Shown here: positions 50,101 to 57,778 of the stretch, piece by piece
How positions within the stretch are numbered: position 1 is the stretch's first letter
How the letters are laid out: each line of letters begins with the position of its first letter
Source of the DNA: Micromonospora sp. MA102
GTDB lineage: Bacteria; Actinomycetota; Actinomycetes; Mycobacteriales; Micromonosporaceae
Direction: 5' to 3'
Length of the DNA: 64,000 bases
NCBI RefSeq assembly: GCF_025460765.1
Contig: NZ_JAMWEG010000005.1
Location: 186,001-250,000 of the forward strand
Notes under the pieces: model-generated
Database searches by the model: none
What the model was told of the DNA's origin: nothing
What the model saw: the letters and a program-made list of their open reading frames with translations, nothing else
Translations under genes and position numbers: made by a program

Positions 50101-50106
50101 TACCCT
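50101..50106 (+). promoter_or_regulatory. -10 element of a leaderless promoter
   Basis: TACCCT ends seven bases before GTG 50114. No ribosome-binding site is present, so the lipoprotein mRNA is probably leaderless. Confidence 0.5.
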
Positions 50107-50113
50107 TGGCGGG

Positions 50114-50479
50114 GTGACGAACCGACGCGTTTCCCCCTTCCTGACCCCCACCCGCCGGGCCGCCGGCCTGCTCGCCGGCCTCGCGCTCGGCGCCGCGCTG
50201 CTGGCCGGGTGCAGCTCGGAGAACGCCTCCACCGACTGCGGCCTGGACGCCTGCACCGTCACCTTCCAGCGTGGCGTCGACGCGAGCGCCACCATCCTCG
50301 GCGTCGAGGCGAAGCTGGTCGGGGCCGAGGGCGACCAGGTCACCGTCGAGGTGGCCGGGGAGCAGCTGTCGCTCACCGTCGGGCAGCAGGCCGCCCAGGC
50401 CGGCGGCTTCTCGGTGACCCTGGACAGCGTCACCGATCAGCAGGTCGTCGTGCGGGTGGCCCGCGACCCGAACGGCTGA
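50114..50479 (+). CDS. Small secreted lipoprotein (121 aa)
   Basis: A 121-residue protein with a lipoprotein signal peptide: basic start TNRRVSPFLTPTRR, hydrophobic AAGLLAGLALGAALLAG, then lipobox LLAGC with Cys at about residue 33. The mature part is small and beta-rich (CGLDACTVTFQRGVDASATI, GVEAKLVGAEGDQVTVEVAG), with two extra Cys residues that could form a disulfide. It would be anchored on the outer face of the membrane. No family is recognised. The next gene, a DUF1206 membrane protein, follows 63 bp downstream. Confidence 0.75.
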   Translation: MTNRRVSPFLTPTRRAAGLLAGLALGAALLAGCSSENASTDCGLDACTVTFQRGVDASATILGVEAKLVGAEGDQVTVEVAGEQLSLTVGQQAAQAGGFSVTLDSVTDQQVVVRVARDPNG

Positions 50480-50542
50480 ATCGCCACGCCGGGCGGCGGT
50501 GGCCGACGTTTGGAAAACCTCGCACCAGGAGATTGAGGCGCC

Positions 50543-51364
50543 ATGTCTCTCACCCGGAACGCCGGAGCCACCGCCGCCCAGGCCGCGAACAGCAGGTGGC
50601 TCGAACTGTTGACCCGGGCCGGTTTCATCGGCTACGGGATCGTGCACCTCCTCTTCGCCTGGCTGGCCGTGCAGATCGCCTTCGGCAAGTCGGGGGAGGA
50701 GGGCAACCAGAACGGTGCCCTGCGCACCCTGGGCGCCCAGCCGCTCGGCAAGTTCCTCCTCGTCGCCATCGCCATCGGGCTCTTCGCCATGGCGATCTGG
50801 CAGGCGTTCGAGGCGGTCATCGGCCACCGCTTCCTGCGCGGCAAGGAGAAGCTGTTCGAGCGGATCGCCTCCGTCGTCCGCGTGATCGTCTTCGTCTGGC
50901 TGGGCTGGACCGCCGTCAAGGTCTTCCAGGACGCGAGCAGCAACGCCGCCGACCAGCAGCAGCAGTTCACCGAGAAGCTGATGGCCTCCGAGGGTGGCCG
51001 GTGGCTCGTCGGGCTCGCCGGTCTGGTGCTCGCCGCGGTCGGCATCGGCATGGTGATCTACGGGCTCAAGAAGAAGTTCGAGCGCAACCTGAAGACCGGC
51101 GAGATGAGCCCGAAGACGCACACCCTGACCCGCCGTCTCGGCATGGCCGGGTACGCGGCCCGGGGCGCCGTCTTCGCCATCGCCGGCGTGCTCATCGTGA
51201 CCGCTGCCGTGAAGTACGACCCGGAGAAGGCCCGTGGCCTGGACGCCGCCCTGCGCACCCTCCGCGACCAGTCGTACGGGCCGGTGCTGCTCGCGCTCAT
51301 GGCGCTCGGCATCGCCGCCTTCGGCATCTACTGCTTCCTCCAGTCGCGGTACCGCCGGGTGTGA
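50543..51364 (+). CDS. DUF1206 family membrane protein
   Basis: A 273-residue protein with six membrane segments in three pairs, the DUF1206 repeat. Each pair starts with a Gly-Tyr/Phe-x-G-like helix: LLTRAGFIGYGIVHLLFAWL, LLVAIAIGLFAMAIWQAFEA, VVRVIVFVWLGWTAVKVFQD, WLVGLAGLVLAAVGIGMVIY, LGMAGYAARGAVFAIAGVLI and VLLALMALGIAAFGIYCFLQ. The family is widespread and of unknown function. AGGAGATTG precedes the ATG. Confidence 0.92.
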   Translation: MSLTRNAGATAAQAANSRWLELLTRAGFIGYGIVHLLFAWLAVQIAFGKSGEEGNQNGALRTLGAQPLGKFLLVAIAIGLFAMAIWQAFEAVIGHRFLRGKEKLFERIASVVRVIVFVWLGWTAVKVFQDASSNAADQQQQFTEKLMASEGGRWLVGLAGLVLAAVGIGMVIYGLKKKFERNLKTGEMSPKTHTLTRRLGMAGYAARGAVFAIAGVLIVTAAVKYDPEKARGLDAALRTLRDQSYGPVLLALMALGIAAFGIYCFLQSRYRRV

Positions 51365-51441
51365 TCCTGGTCGATACGCGATAGTCCGGGCACCATTGGG
51401 CCTTTGCCCGATTCGCGCCCGGCCGGAGGGAGACACCGAAC

Positions 51442-52638
51442 GTGCAGACCTACCTCGTGACCGCCGTCGCCGCGCTCGCCGCGGCGGCGGTCGCGCTGTT
51501 GCTGGTCGAGGTGGTGCACCGGGCCACCCGCCGGCTGGGCCGGCGCTCGCTGCTGATGACCGAGCTGACCGATCACTCGCACCGCTCGTTCCAGCTGGCC
51601 GCGACCGTGCTCGCCGTCCAGCTCGCCGTACGCTTCACCACCCTGTACGCGGTGGGCAGCCCGTGGCGGCAGCTCGTCCTGCACGCCCTGGTGCTCGCCC
51701 TGATCGCCGCCGCCGCCTGGCTGGTGGCCTCGCTCCTGGTGGTGGCGGAGGACACCGCGCTGGCCCGGTTCCGGGTGGACGTGCCGAACAACCGGCACGC
51801 CCGCCGGGTGCGTACCCAGGTGGTGCTGCTGCGCCGGCTCACCATCGCGGTGATCGTGGTGCTCGCCCTCGGCGTGATGCTGATGACCTTCCCCGCCGTC
51901 CGCGGCATCGGCGCCGGCGTGCTGACCAGCGCCGGTGTGGTCGGCGTGGTCGCCGCGCTGGCCGCGCAGAGCCTGCTGGGCAACGTCTTCGCCGGCCTCC
52001 AGCTCGCCTTCAGCGACGCCGTGCGCCTCGACGACGTCGTGGTGGTCGAGGGGGAGTGGGGCCGGATCGAGGAGCTGACCCTCAGCTACGTGGTGGTGCA
52101 GGTCTGGGACGACCGCCGGCTGATCCTGCCCACCTCCTACTTCACGAGCACCCCGTTCCAGAACTGGACCCGCACCGAGGCGGCGGTGCTCGGCACCGCC
52201 GAGTTCGACCTGGACTGGGCCATCCCGGTGCAGGCCATGCGGGAGGAGCTGCGGCGCCTCTGCGAGGGCACCGAGCTCTGGGACGGCCGGGTCTGCGTGC
52301 TCCAGGTCACCGACGCCACCGGCGGCATGGTCAAGGTCCGGGCCCTGGTCAGCGCGGCCGACGCCGGCAGCCTGTGGGACCTGCGCTGCCTGGTGCGCGA
52401 GCACCTCGTGGCCTGGGTGCGCGACCAGCGCCCGACCGCGCTGCCCCGGCTGCGCGCCGAGGTGGGCGACACCGCCGGCTCGCTGCCCTGGCAGGTTGTG
52501 CAGCCGCGCCGGCCGGCCCGCCGGCGGCCCGACACCGAGGTCCCCGACGACGCGCGCGTCTTCGGCGGCAGCGACGACGGCGAGGCCCGCAGCGAGGCGT
52601 TCGTCGGCCGCGAGGACCACGCCGACGCCCGACGCTGA
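51442..52638 (+). CDS. MscS-family mechanosensitive ion channel
   Basis: A 398-residue small-conductance mechanosensitive channel. Three to four N-terminal helices (VTAVAALAAAAVALLLVEVV, QLVLHALVLALIAAAAWLVA, LTIAVIVVLALGVMLM) precede the pore helix and the conserved MscS beta domain. Key segments are AGVVGVVAALAAQSLLGNVF, LDDVVVVEGEWGRIEELTLS, YVVVQVWDDRRLILPTSYF and STPFQNWTR. It releases solutes under hypo-osmotic shock. The C-terminal 60 residues are charged and probably disordered. A GTG start follows GGAGGGAG. Confidence 0.92.
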   Translation: MQTYLVTAVAALAAAAVALLLVEVVHRATRRLGRRSLLMTELTDHSHRSFQLAATVLAVQLAVRFTTLYAVGSPWRQLVLHALVLALIAAAAWLVASLLVVAEDTALARFRVDVPNNRHARRVRTQVVLLRRLTIAVIVVLALGVMLMTFPAVRGIGAGVLTSAGVVGVVAALAAQSLLGNVFAGLQLAFSDAVRLDDVVVVEGEWGRIEELTLSYVVVQVWDDRRLILPTSYFTSTPFQNWTRTEAAVLGTAEFDLDWAIPVQAMREELRRLCEGTELWDGRVCVLQVTDATGGMVKVRALVSAADAGSLWDLRCLVREHLVAWVRDQRPTALPRLRAEVGDTAGSLPWQVVQPRRPARRRPDTEVPDDARVFGGSDDGEARSEAFVGREDHADARR

Positions 52639-52650
52639 CCCGTACCCCTC

Positions 52651-52686
52651 GGAACCCCCGGCGGCCCGCGCGGCGCCGGGGGTTCC
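52651..52686 (+). terminator. Terminator of the mscS gene
   Basis: Perfect 13-bp stem GGAACCCCCGGCG (52651-52663) and CGCCGGGGGTTCC (52674-52686), a 10-nt loop, starting 12 bp after the mscS stop. Confidence 0.75.
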
Positions 52687-52944
52687 GCGCGCCCGGCCCC
52701 CGCTCGTGACCTCGGCCCCGGCCCGCCCGTTGCATCTGCCGGATGCCGGTGGACCGCGACAGGTGGGTGCGACCGCGTTTGATCGGCCCGTTCCGGGGGA
52801 CCTGCTGCGCACGCCCCGGATCCGGCCGCCGCCCGGCGGCCGGGCGAGGACATGGTGTGCGGCCGGGTCGACCGGCCGCTCCGCGCAGGATTGACGGGCG
52901 GCGACTCCGGGCATACAGCGCGGTGATGATGAAAGGAGGACAGC
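52687..52944 (+). other. Intergenic region upstream of the holin-like operon
   Basis: I see no credible gene in this 258-bp stretch. Near its end GATTG (52889-52893), 15 bp, GGGCAT (52909-52914) resembles the SigB-type promoters elsewhere with one -35 mismatch, and GAAAGGAGG precedes the downstream ATG. Confidence 0.4.
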
Positions 52945-53379
52945 ATGGCTGACGTCGCGAGTCGCAGCGCGTCCCGGACCGGGCAGGAGCCGTCCACCGC
53001 GGAACTGGTGCAGCGGGCCACCGAACAGGTCACCCGCCTGGTGCGGGACGAGCTGGCGCTGGCCCGGGCGGAACTGACCCAGAAGGGCAAGCACGCCGGG
53101 ATCGGGATCGGTCTGTTCGGCGGCGGCGGGGTGATGGCTCTCTACGGCGCCGGCGCGCTGGTCGCCACCGTGATCCTGTTGCTGGATCTGGTCATGCCGG
53201 CGTGGCTCGCCGCGCTGATCGTCGCGGTGGCGCTCTTCCTGCTCGCCGGCGTCCTGGCGCTGGTCGGCAAGAAGCAGGTCAGCCGTGCCGTCCCGCCGGT
53301 GCCGGAGGCGACGGTCCGCAGCGTCCGGGCGGACGTGGACACCGTCACCGCCGCGGTGAAGGACGGGAGGCGGGGATGA
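52945..53379 (+). CDS. Phage-holin-like superfamily III protein (DUF1469)
   Basis: A 144-residue membrane protein. The N-terminal amphipathic helix TAELVQRATEQVTRLVRDEL plus ALARAELTQKGKHAGIGIGL precedes two transmembrane helices (GGGGVMALYGAGALVATVIL and MPAWLAALIVAVALFLLAGV). This is the Phage_holin_3_6/DUF1469 layout common in non-phage actinobacterial genes. It has no lytic context here. AAAGGAGG gives a near-ideal ribosome-binding site. ATGA overlap with the next gene shows translational coupling. Confidence 0.88.
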   Translation: MADVASRSASRTGQEPSTAELVQRATEQVTRLVRDELALARAELTQKGKHAGIGIGLFGGGGVMALYGAGALVATVILLLDLVMPAWLAALIVAVALFLLAGVLALVGKKQVSRAVPPVPEATVRSVRADVDTVTAAVKDGRRG

Positions 53380-53717
53380 CCGGCAACGGAACCGGGGACG
53401 TGGCGGCACTCCGGGAGGAGATCCGCCGGACCCGGGTGGAGTTGGGTGAGACGATGGAGCTGCTCGCCGCCCGGGCCGACGTCAAGGCCCTGGTGCGGCA
53501 CTCCGCCGAGCAGGCGAAGGTGCGGATGCGCGAGCAGGCGGCGGTGACCGTGGCCCGGGTGCGCGGGCGGGCGGCGGAGAAGGCCCGGCTGGTCCGGGCG
53601 CAGGCGCACGAGAAGGGTGGGGCGGTCGGGCGCAACCCGGTGCCGTGGGCGGCCGTCGCGGCCGGCGCGGTGGCCACCGCGGTGGTGCTGCTGATCGTCC
53701 GTGGGAGGCGCAGGTGA
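53376..53717 (+). CDS. DUF3618 domain-containing protein
   Basis: A 113-residue protein. The N-terminal segment ALREEIRRTRVELGETMELL is the DUF3618 signature, followed by an amphipathic helix ADVKALVRHSAEQAKVRMRE and a C-terminal transmembrane helix (AAVAAGAVATAVVLLIV) with an RGRRR tail. It is predicted to be tail-anchored with its helix along the inner membrane surface. It lies between and overlaps the holin-like and DUF4235 genes by 4 bp each; this three-gene order is typical of actinobacteria. The function is unknown. Confidence 0.88.
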   Translation: MTGNGTGDVAALREEIRRTRVELGETMELLAARADVKALVRHSAEQAKVRMREQAAVTVARVRGRAAEKARLVRAQAHEKGGAVGRNPVPWAAVAAGAVATAVVLLIVRGRRR

Positions 53718-53986
53718 GCAAGGGCATCGGCAGGGTTGTCTACAAGCCGGTCGGGGTGCTGATGGGTCTGGCAGCCGGCACCGTCGCCGGTGTCATCTTC
53801 CGGCAGGTCTGGAAGATGACGGCCGGCGACGGCGAGGCGCCCAGCGCGACCGACGAGGACCGCCGCTGGGGCGAGATCCTCGCCGCCGCGGCCTTGCAGG
53901 GGGCCATCTTCGCGGTCGTCCGAGCCGCCGTGGACCGGGGCGGGGCGGTCGGCGTACGCCGGCTCACCGGCAGCTGGCCCGACTGA
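53714..53986 (+). CDS. DUF4235 domain-containing protein
   Basis: A 90-residue membrane protein: YKPVGVLMGLAAGTVAGVIF forms one transmembrane helix and ILAAAALQGAIFAVVRAAVD the second. The intervening QVWKMTAGDGEAPSATDEDR is the DUF4235 loop. It probably forms a membrane complex with the two upstream proteins, given the overlapping gene order. The function is unknown. GTG 53714 overlaps the DUF3618 stop. Confidence 0.88.
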   Translation: MSKGIGRVVYKPVGVLMGLAAGTVAGVIFRQVWKMTAGDGEAPSATDEDRRWGEILAAAALQGAIFAVVRAAVDRGGAVGVRRLTGSWPD

Positions 53987-53997
53987 TTCCATACGCA

Positions 53998-54037
53998 CGA
54001 AAGGCCCCTTTCCACCTGGGTGGACAGGGGCCTTTCG
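53998..54037 (+). terminator. Terminator of the holin/DUF3618/DUF4235 operon
   Basis: CGAAAGGCCCCT (53998-54009) and AGGGGCCTTTCG (54026-54037) form a 12-bp stem, extended inside by TCCACC/GGTGGA (54011-54024). Confidence 0.8.
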
Positions 54038-54274
54038 CACGGCCCGAGCGGCCCGGCCAGTGGATCTACCGCATCCGTCAGGTCACATGTCGGAGAATTT
54101 CGTCCGGTAGGCTGTGCGAAGTTTTTGCGTACGTGGTTTGCTGTCTCACGCTGTTGAGAGACGCGTGGGTTGAGAGAAGTCTCCTTCATTGGGGGCCGCC
54201 TCAGGCGCCGCTGCTCGAAAACGGCCAATCGGCCGCACGGCGTGCTCGGCCGCCAGTTTTAGAAGGAGATACAC
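54038..54274 (+). promoter_or_regulatory. Promoter and long 5' leader of the cold-shock gene
   Basis: This 237-bp stretch carries no gene. TAGGCT at 54108-54113 is a plausible -10, without a convincing -35, giving a 5' leader of about 155 nt. The leader contains several short dyads (GTCTC...GAGAC near 54144, CGGCC-AATC-GGCCG near 54220) and ends with AGAAGGAGATACAC before the ATG. Long structured leaders are typical of cspA-type mRNAs, whose translation is temperature-dependent. Whether this one behaves so is inference. Confidence 0.4.
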
Positions 54275-54478
54275 ATGGCGCAGGGAACCGTGAAGTGGTT
54301 CAACGCTGACAAGGGCTTCGGCTTCATCACCGTCGACGGCGGGGGTGCTGACGTGTTCGTCCACTTCTCGGCCATCCAGTCCAGCGGCTACCGCACGCTG
54401 GAGGAGAACCAGCGGGTGGAGTTCGAGATCGCCCAGGGTCAGAAGGGTCCGCAGGCCGAGCAGGTCCGCCCCATCTGA
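54275..54478 (+). CDS. Cold-shock domain protein
   Basis: A 67-residue cold-shock protein, full family length. RNP1 KGFGFITVD and RNP2 DVFVHFSAI are intact, with the usual start [14 protein letters not shown] and C-terminal [10 protein letters not shown]. It binds single-stranded RNA/DNA as an RNA chaperone. A very strong ribosome-binding site (AGAAGGAGA) points to high expression. It is monocistronic with its own terminator. Confidence 0.97.
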   Translation: MAQGTVKWFNADKGFGFITVDGGGADVFVHFSAIQSSGYRTLEENQRVEFEIAQGQKGPQAEQVRPI

Positions 54479-54514
54479 GCTGTCGGAGCACCGGCCGCGC
54501 CGGCCGGTGTGCAG

Positions 54515-54546
54515 AAGCCCCGCGTCCCTTCCGGGAGGCGGGGCTT
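54515..54546 (+). terminator. Intrinsic terminator of the cold-shock gene
   Basis: AAGCCCCGC (54515-54523) and GCGGGGCTT (54538-54546) form a 9-bp stem followed by TT, giving a TTTT run. This is one of the few hairpins here with a U-tract. Confidence 0.85.
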
Positions 54547-54571
54547 TTCCGCACTGTGGACCCGCCGGGGC

Positions 54572-54769
54572 TCAGCCGCGCCGGCGCCGGGCCCGCATCC
54601 CGAACCACAGCGCGACGAGTCCGATGAGGACCAGCACCGGGCCGGCGACCGCCCAGATCCGGTGACCGGTCAGGACGCTGCCCTCGACGCGGCCCAGGCC
54701 CGTCACGGTCCACAGGGCACCGAGCACCACGGCCAGCAGCCCCACGGTGAGCCGGAACCAGCCCCTCAT
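54572..54769 (-). CDS. Small two-pass membrane protein (65 aa)
   Basis: A 65-residue protein with two hydrophobic segments (LTVGLLAVVLGALWTVTGL and IWAVAGPVLVLIGLVALWFG) joined by a short loop, with a basic RARRRRG tail. GGAGGGGGAACG precedes the ATG. Similar small hairpin proteins are common in actinomycetes. The function is unknown. Confidence 0.7.
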   Translation of the reverse strand: MRGWFRLTVGLLAVVLGALWTVTGLGRVEGSVLTGHRIWAVAGPVLVLIGLVALWFGMRARRRRG

Positions 54770-54860
54770 CGTTCCCCCTCCGCAGACGTACGCCCGGCTC
54801 CAGCATGCCCGCGGCCGGCGGCCCGGGGCGACGCCGCGCCGACGGGCCGCCGGTCCGGGG

Positions 54861-55844
54861 TCACCACCGGTCGTGCACCTGCGGCCGGATCAGCTCGTCG
54901 TAGGTGGCGCGGACGGCGGCCAGCTCCACCTCGGTCAGCGGCGGCAGGTCGGCCGCGGCGGCGTTGCGCCGGGCCTGCTCGGCGGTGCGGGCACCCGGGA
55001 TGACCACGGTGACGCCGGGCTGGTCGAGGATCCAGCGGAGCGCGAACTGGGCCATCGTCCGGCCCTCGCCGACCAGCGGCGCGAGCCGGCGCACGGCCGA
55101 CAGGCCGAGGTCGTAGTCGACGCCGGAGAAGGTCTCGCCGACGTCGAAGGACTCGCCGTGCCGGTTGAAGCTGCGGTGGTCGTCCGGCGCGAAGGTGGTG
55201 TGCTCGTCGTACCGGCCGGAGAGCAGGCCGCTGGCGAGGGGCACCCGGGCGATGATGCCGACGCCGGCCTTCGCGGCCTCGGGCAGCACCCGCTCCAGGG
55301 GCTTGTGCCGCACGGCGTTGAGGATGATCTGCACGCTGGCCACGCCCGGCCGGGCGATCGCGGTGAGCGCCTGGTCGGTGGTCTCGACGCTGACCCCGTA
55401 CCCGGCGATCCGCTCCTCGGTGACCAGGGTGTCCAGGGCGTCGAAGACCCGGTCGTCGGCGAAGACCGCGGTGGGCGGGCAGTGCAGCTGCACCAGGTCG
55501 AGGGTGTCCACGCCGAGGTTGGCCCGGGACCGGTCGGTCCAGGTCCGGAAGTTGTCCAGGGTGTACGCCTCCGGCGCCTGCGGCACCCGCCGGCCCATCT
55601 TGGTGGCCACGGTCAGCCCGTGCCCGGGGCGCGCCCGCAGGAACCGGCCGATCAGCTGCTCGCTGCGGCCGTCGCCGTACACGTCGGCGGTGTCCAGGAA
55701 GGTGACCCCGGCGTCGACGGCGGCGCCCAGGACGTCGAGGGCCGTGCTCTCGCTGACCTCGCCCCAGTCCGCGCCGAGCTGCCAGGCGCCGAGTCCGATG
55801 ATGCCGACGTGCCGGCCGAGCCGGTCGAAGCTGCGCTGTTCCAC
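54861..55844 (-). CDS. Aldo/keto reductase
   Basis: This 327-residue AKR-superfamily TIM barrel has the catalytic tetrad motifs: Asp and Tyr in TFLDTADVYGDGRSE, Lys in VATKMGRRV and His in LVQLHCPP. The NADP-binding end is GVTVVIPGARTAEQARRNAA. It matches the actinobacterial AKR group related to YajO/L-glyceraldehyde reductase. The substrate is unknown. The start is a GTG; it is divergent from tam with about 85 bp containing a dyad. Confidence 0.92.
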   Translation of the reverse strand: MEQRSFDRLGRHVGIIGLGAWQLGADWGEVSESTALDVLGAAVDAGVTFLDTADVYGDGRSEQLIGRFLRARPGHGLTVATKMGRRVPQAPEAYTLDNFRTWTDRSRANLGVDTLDLVQLHCPPTAVFADDRVFDALDTLVTEERIAGYGVSVETTDQALTAIARPGVASVQIILNAVRHKPLERVLPEAAKAGVGIIARVPLASGLLSGRYDEHTTFAPDDHRSFNRHGESFDVGETFSGVDYDLGLSAVRRLAPLVGEGRTMAQFALRWILDQPGVTVVIPGARTAEQARRNAAAADLPPLTEVELAAVRATYDELIRPQVHDRW

Positions 55845-55886
55845 CCGGTCGAGCCTAGTGAGCCGCTTGCCGGGGCGCCCGCCGGG

Positions 55887-55915
55887 CCGTACCGTCTAGC
55901 AAGACGTACGTACGG
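55887..55915. promoter_or_regulatory. Dyad symmetry between AKR and tam genes
   Basis: An outer CCGTAC...GTACGG pair and an inner CGTCT-AGCA-AGACG hairpin form a 29-bp imperfect dyad in the divergent spacer. Its size suits a TetR- or GntR-type operator, but no regulator gene is adjacent. Confidence 0.35.
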
Positions 55916-55928
55916 TTTGGAGGCTGTC

Positions 55929-56756
55929 ATGTGGGACCCGAGCACCTACCTGCGCTACGGCGACGAGCGCTCCCGCCCCTTCCACGACCTGCTCGCCCGG
56001 GTCGCGGCGGAGCGGCCCCGCGCGGTCGTGGACCTGGGCTGTGGCCCGGGCACCCTGACCACGACCCTCGTCGGCCGCTGGCCGGGAAGCCGGATCGCCG
56101 GTCTGGACTCCTCCGCCGAGATGATCGCACGGGCCCGCGCCCTGGGGCGGATCGGCAGCCTGGCCAGGGCCGGCGTCCTGGCCGAGCCGGTCTCCTTCAC
56201 GGTCGGGGACGTGCGCGACTGGCGTCCGGAGCCCGACGTCGACGTGGTCGTCTGCAACGCGGTGCTCCAGTGGGTACCCGGCCACCAGGCGCTGCTCACC
56301 CGCTGGGCCGCCACCCTGCCGACCGGCGCCTGGCTGGCGTTCCAGGTGCCGGGGAACTTCGCCGCCCCGTCGCACCGGGCGCTGCGCGAGGTGGCCGGGC
56401 GGGACCGGTGGCGGGACACCCTCGCCCCCCTGCTGCGCGAGGCGCCCGTCGAGGACCCCGTCGACTACGCCGCGCTGCTGGTCGGTGCCGGCTGCGCCGT
56501 GGACGCCTGGGAGACTACCTACGTGCACCTGCTCCCGGCCGCCGGCGGCGACCACCCGGTGCTGGCCTGGATGGAGGGGACGGCGCTGCGCCCGGTCCGC
56601 GCCGCGCTCGACGCCGCCGGCTGGGCCGACTTCCGCGCCGAGCTTGGGGTACGCCTCGCCGAGGCGTACCCGGTGCGGCAGGGTCAGGTGTACTTCCCGT
56701 TCCGCCGGATCTTCGTGGTGGCCCGCACCGGCGCCCGCGCAGAGGAGAACCTGTGA
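55929..56756 (+). CDS. tam: Trans-aconitate 2-methyltransferase
   Basis: A 275-residue SAM-dependent methyltransferase. MWDPSTYLRYGDERSRPFHD is the Tam-specific N terminus, VVDLGCGPGTLTTTLVGRWP is motif I, and VVCNAVLQWVPGHQALLTRW, FQVPGNFAAPSHRALRE and YPVRQGQVYFPFRRIFVVAR match the family throughout. Tam methylates trans-aconitate, a spontaneous by-product that inhibits aconitase, at the cytosol. The stop overlaps the start of the deaminase gene (GTGA), so the two are coupled. Confidence 0.92.
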   Translation: MWDPSTYLRYGDERSRPFHDLLARVAAERPRAVVDLGCGPGTLTTTLVGRWPGSRIAGLDSSAEMIARARALGRIGSLARAGVLAEPVSFTVGDVRDWRPEPDVDVVVCNAVLQWVPGHQALLTRWAATLPTGAWLAFQVPGNFAAPSHRALREVAGRDRWRDTLAPLLREAPVEDPVDYAALLVGAGCAVDAWETTYVHLLPAAGGDHPVLAWMEGTALRPVRAALDAAGWADFRAELGVRLAEAYPVRQGQVYFPFRRIFVVARTGARAEENL

Positions 56757-57778
56757 CCGACCTGCCCACCTTCATCGCCGGACTGCCCAAGGTGGAGCTG
56801 CACGTGCACCACGTCGGCTCCGCCTCGCCCCGGATCGTGGCCGAGCTGGCCGCCCGGCACGAGGGGCGCACCCCCGTCCCGGCCGACCCGGAGGCGCTCG
56901 CCGACTACTTCGCGTTCCGCGACTTCGCCCACTTCATCGAGGTCTACCTGAGCGTGGTGGACCTGATCCGGGACGCCGACGACGTCTGGCTGCTCACCCA
57001 CGAGGTGGCCCGGGAGCTGGCCCGCCAGCAGGTCCGGTACGCCGAGCTGACCGTCACGCCCTACTCCCACGTACACCGGGGGATCCCGGCGCCGGCCTTC
57101 TGCGAGGCTATCGAGGACGCCCGCAAGCGGGCCGAGGCCGACTTCGGCATCGCGCTGCGCTGGTGCTTCGACATTCCCGGCGAGGCCGGGCTGCCGGCCG
57201 CCGAGCAGACCCTGCGGATCGCCCTCGACGAGCGGCCCGACGGGCTGATCAGCTTCGGCCTGGGCGGCCCGGAGATCGGGGTGCCGCGGCCGCAGTTCAA
57301 GCCGTACTTCGACCAGGCCCGGGCGGCCGGCCTGCGGTCGGTGCCGCACGCCGGCGAGACCACCGGCCCGGAGACCGTCTGGGACGCGCTGCGCGAGCTG
57401 GGCGCCGAGCGCATCGGGCACGGCATCTCCGCCGCCCTCGACCCGGCGCTGCTCGCCCACCTGGCCGAGCGGCGGATCCCGCTGGAGGTGTGCCCCACCT
57501 CCAACGTGCGGACCCGGGCCGTGGCGACCATCGAGGAGCACCCGCTGCCGCAGCTCGTCGAGGCCGGCGTGCTGGTCACCGTCAACTCCGACGACCCGCC
57601 GATGTTCGGCACCACGCTCAACGACGAGTACGCGGTGGCCGCCCGGCTGCTGCGCCTCGACCCGGCCGGGGTGGCCGCGCTGGCCCGCGACGCGGTGACG
57701 GCCGCGTTCCTGGAGCCGGGGGAACAGGCCCGGATCAGCGGCGAGATCGACGCGTACCTGGCGACCGCGACGCGCTGA
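56753..57778 (+). CDS. Adenosine/6-aminodeoxyfutalosine deaminase family protein
   Basis: This 341-residue amidohydrolase-superfamily deaminase has metal ligands in ELHVHHVGSASP (His-x-His), the catalytic HAGETTGPETVWD, RIGHGISAALDP and VNSDDPPMFGTTLNDEYAVA. CPTSNVRTRAV completes the family signature. HHVGSASP, instead of HLDGS, is the variant I associate with actinobacterial 6-aminodeoxyfutalosine deaminase of the futalosine menaquinone pathway. So the true substrate may be aminodeoxyfutalosine rather than adenosine. No other mqn gene is in the window. GTG 56753 overlaps the tam stop. Confidence 0.85.
   Translation: MTDLPTFIAGLPKVELHVHHVGSASPRIVAELAARHEGRTPVPADPEALADYFAFRDFAHFIEVYLSVVDLIRDADDVWLLTHEVARELARQQVRYAELTVTPYSHVHRGIPAPAFCEAIEDARKRAEADFGIALRWCFDIPGEAGLPAAEQTLRIALDERPDGLISFGLGGPEIGVPRPQFKPYFDQARAAGLRSVPHAGETTGPETVWDALRELGAERIGHGISAALDPALLAHLAERRIPLEVCPTSNVRTRAVATIEEHPLPQLVEAGVLVTVNSDDPPMFGTTLNDEYAVAARLLRLDPAGVAALARDAVTAAFLEPGEQARISGEIDAYLATATR

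Noticed and set aside
52945..53379. Prophage remnant, because of the holin-like protein
   Set aside because: No other phage genes, integrase or att-like repeats; this holin-like family is a common chromosomal actinobacterial gene next to DUF3618.
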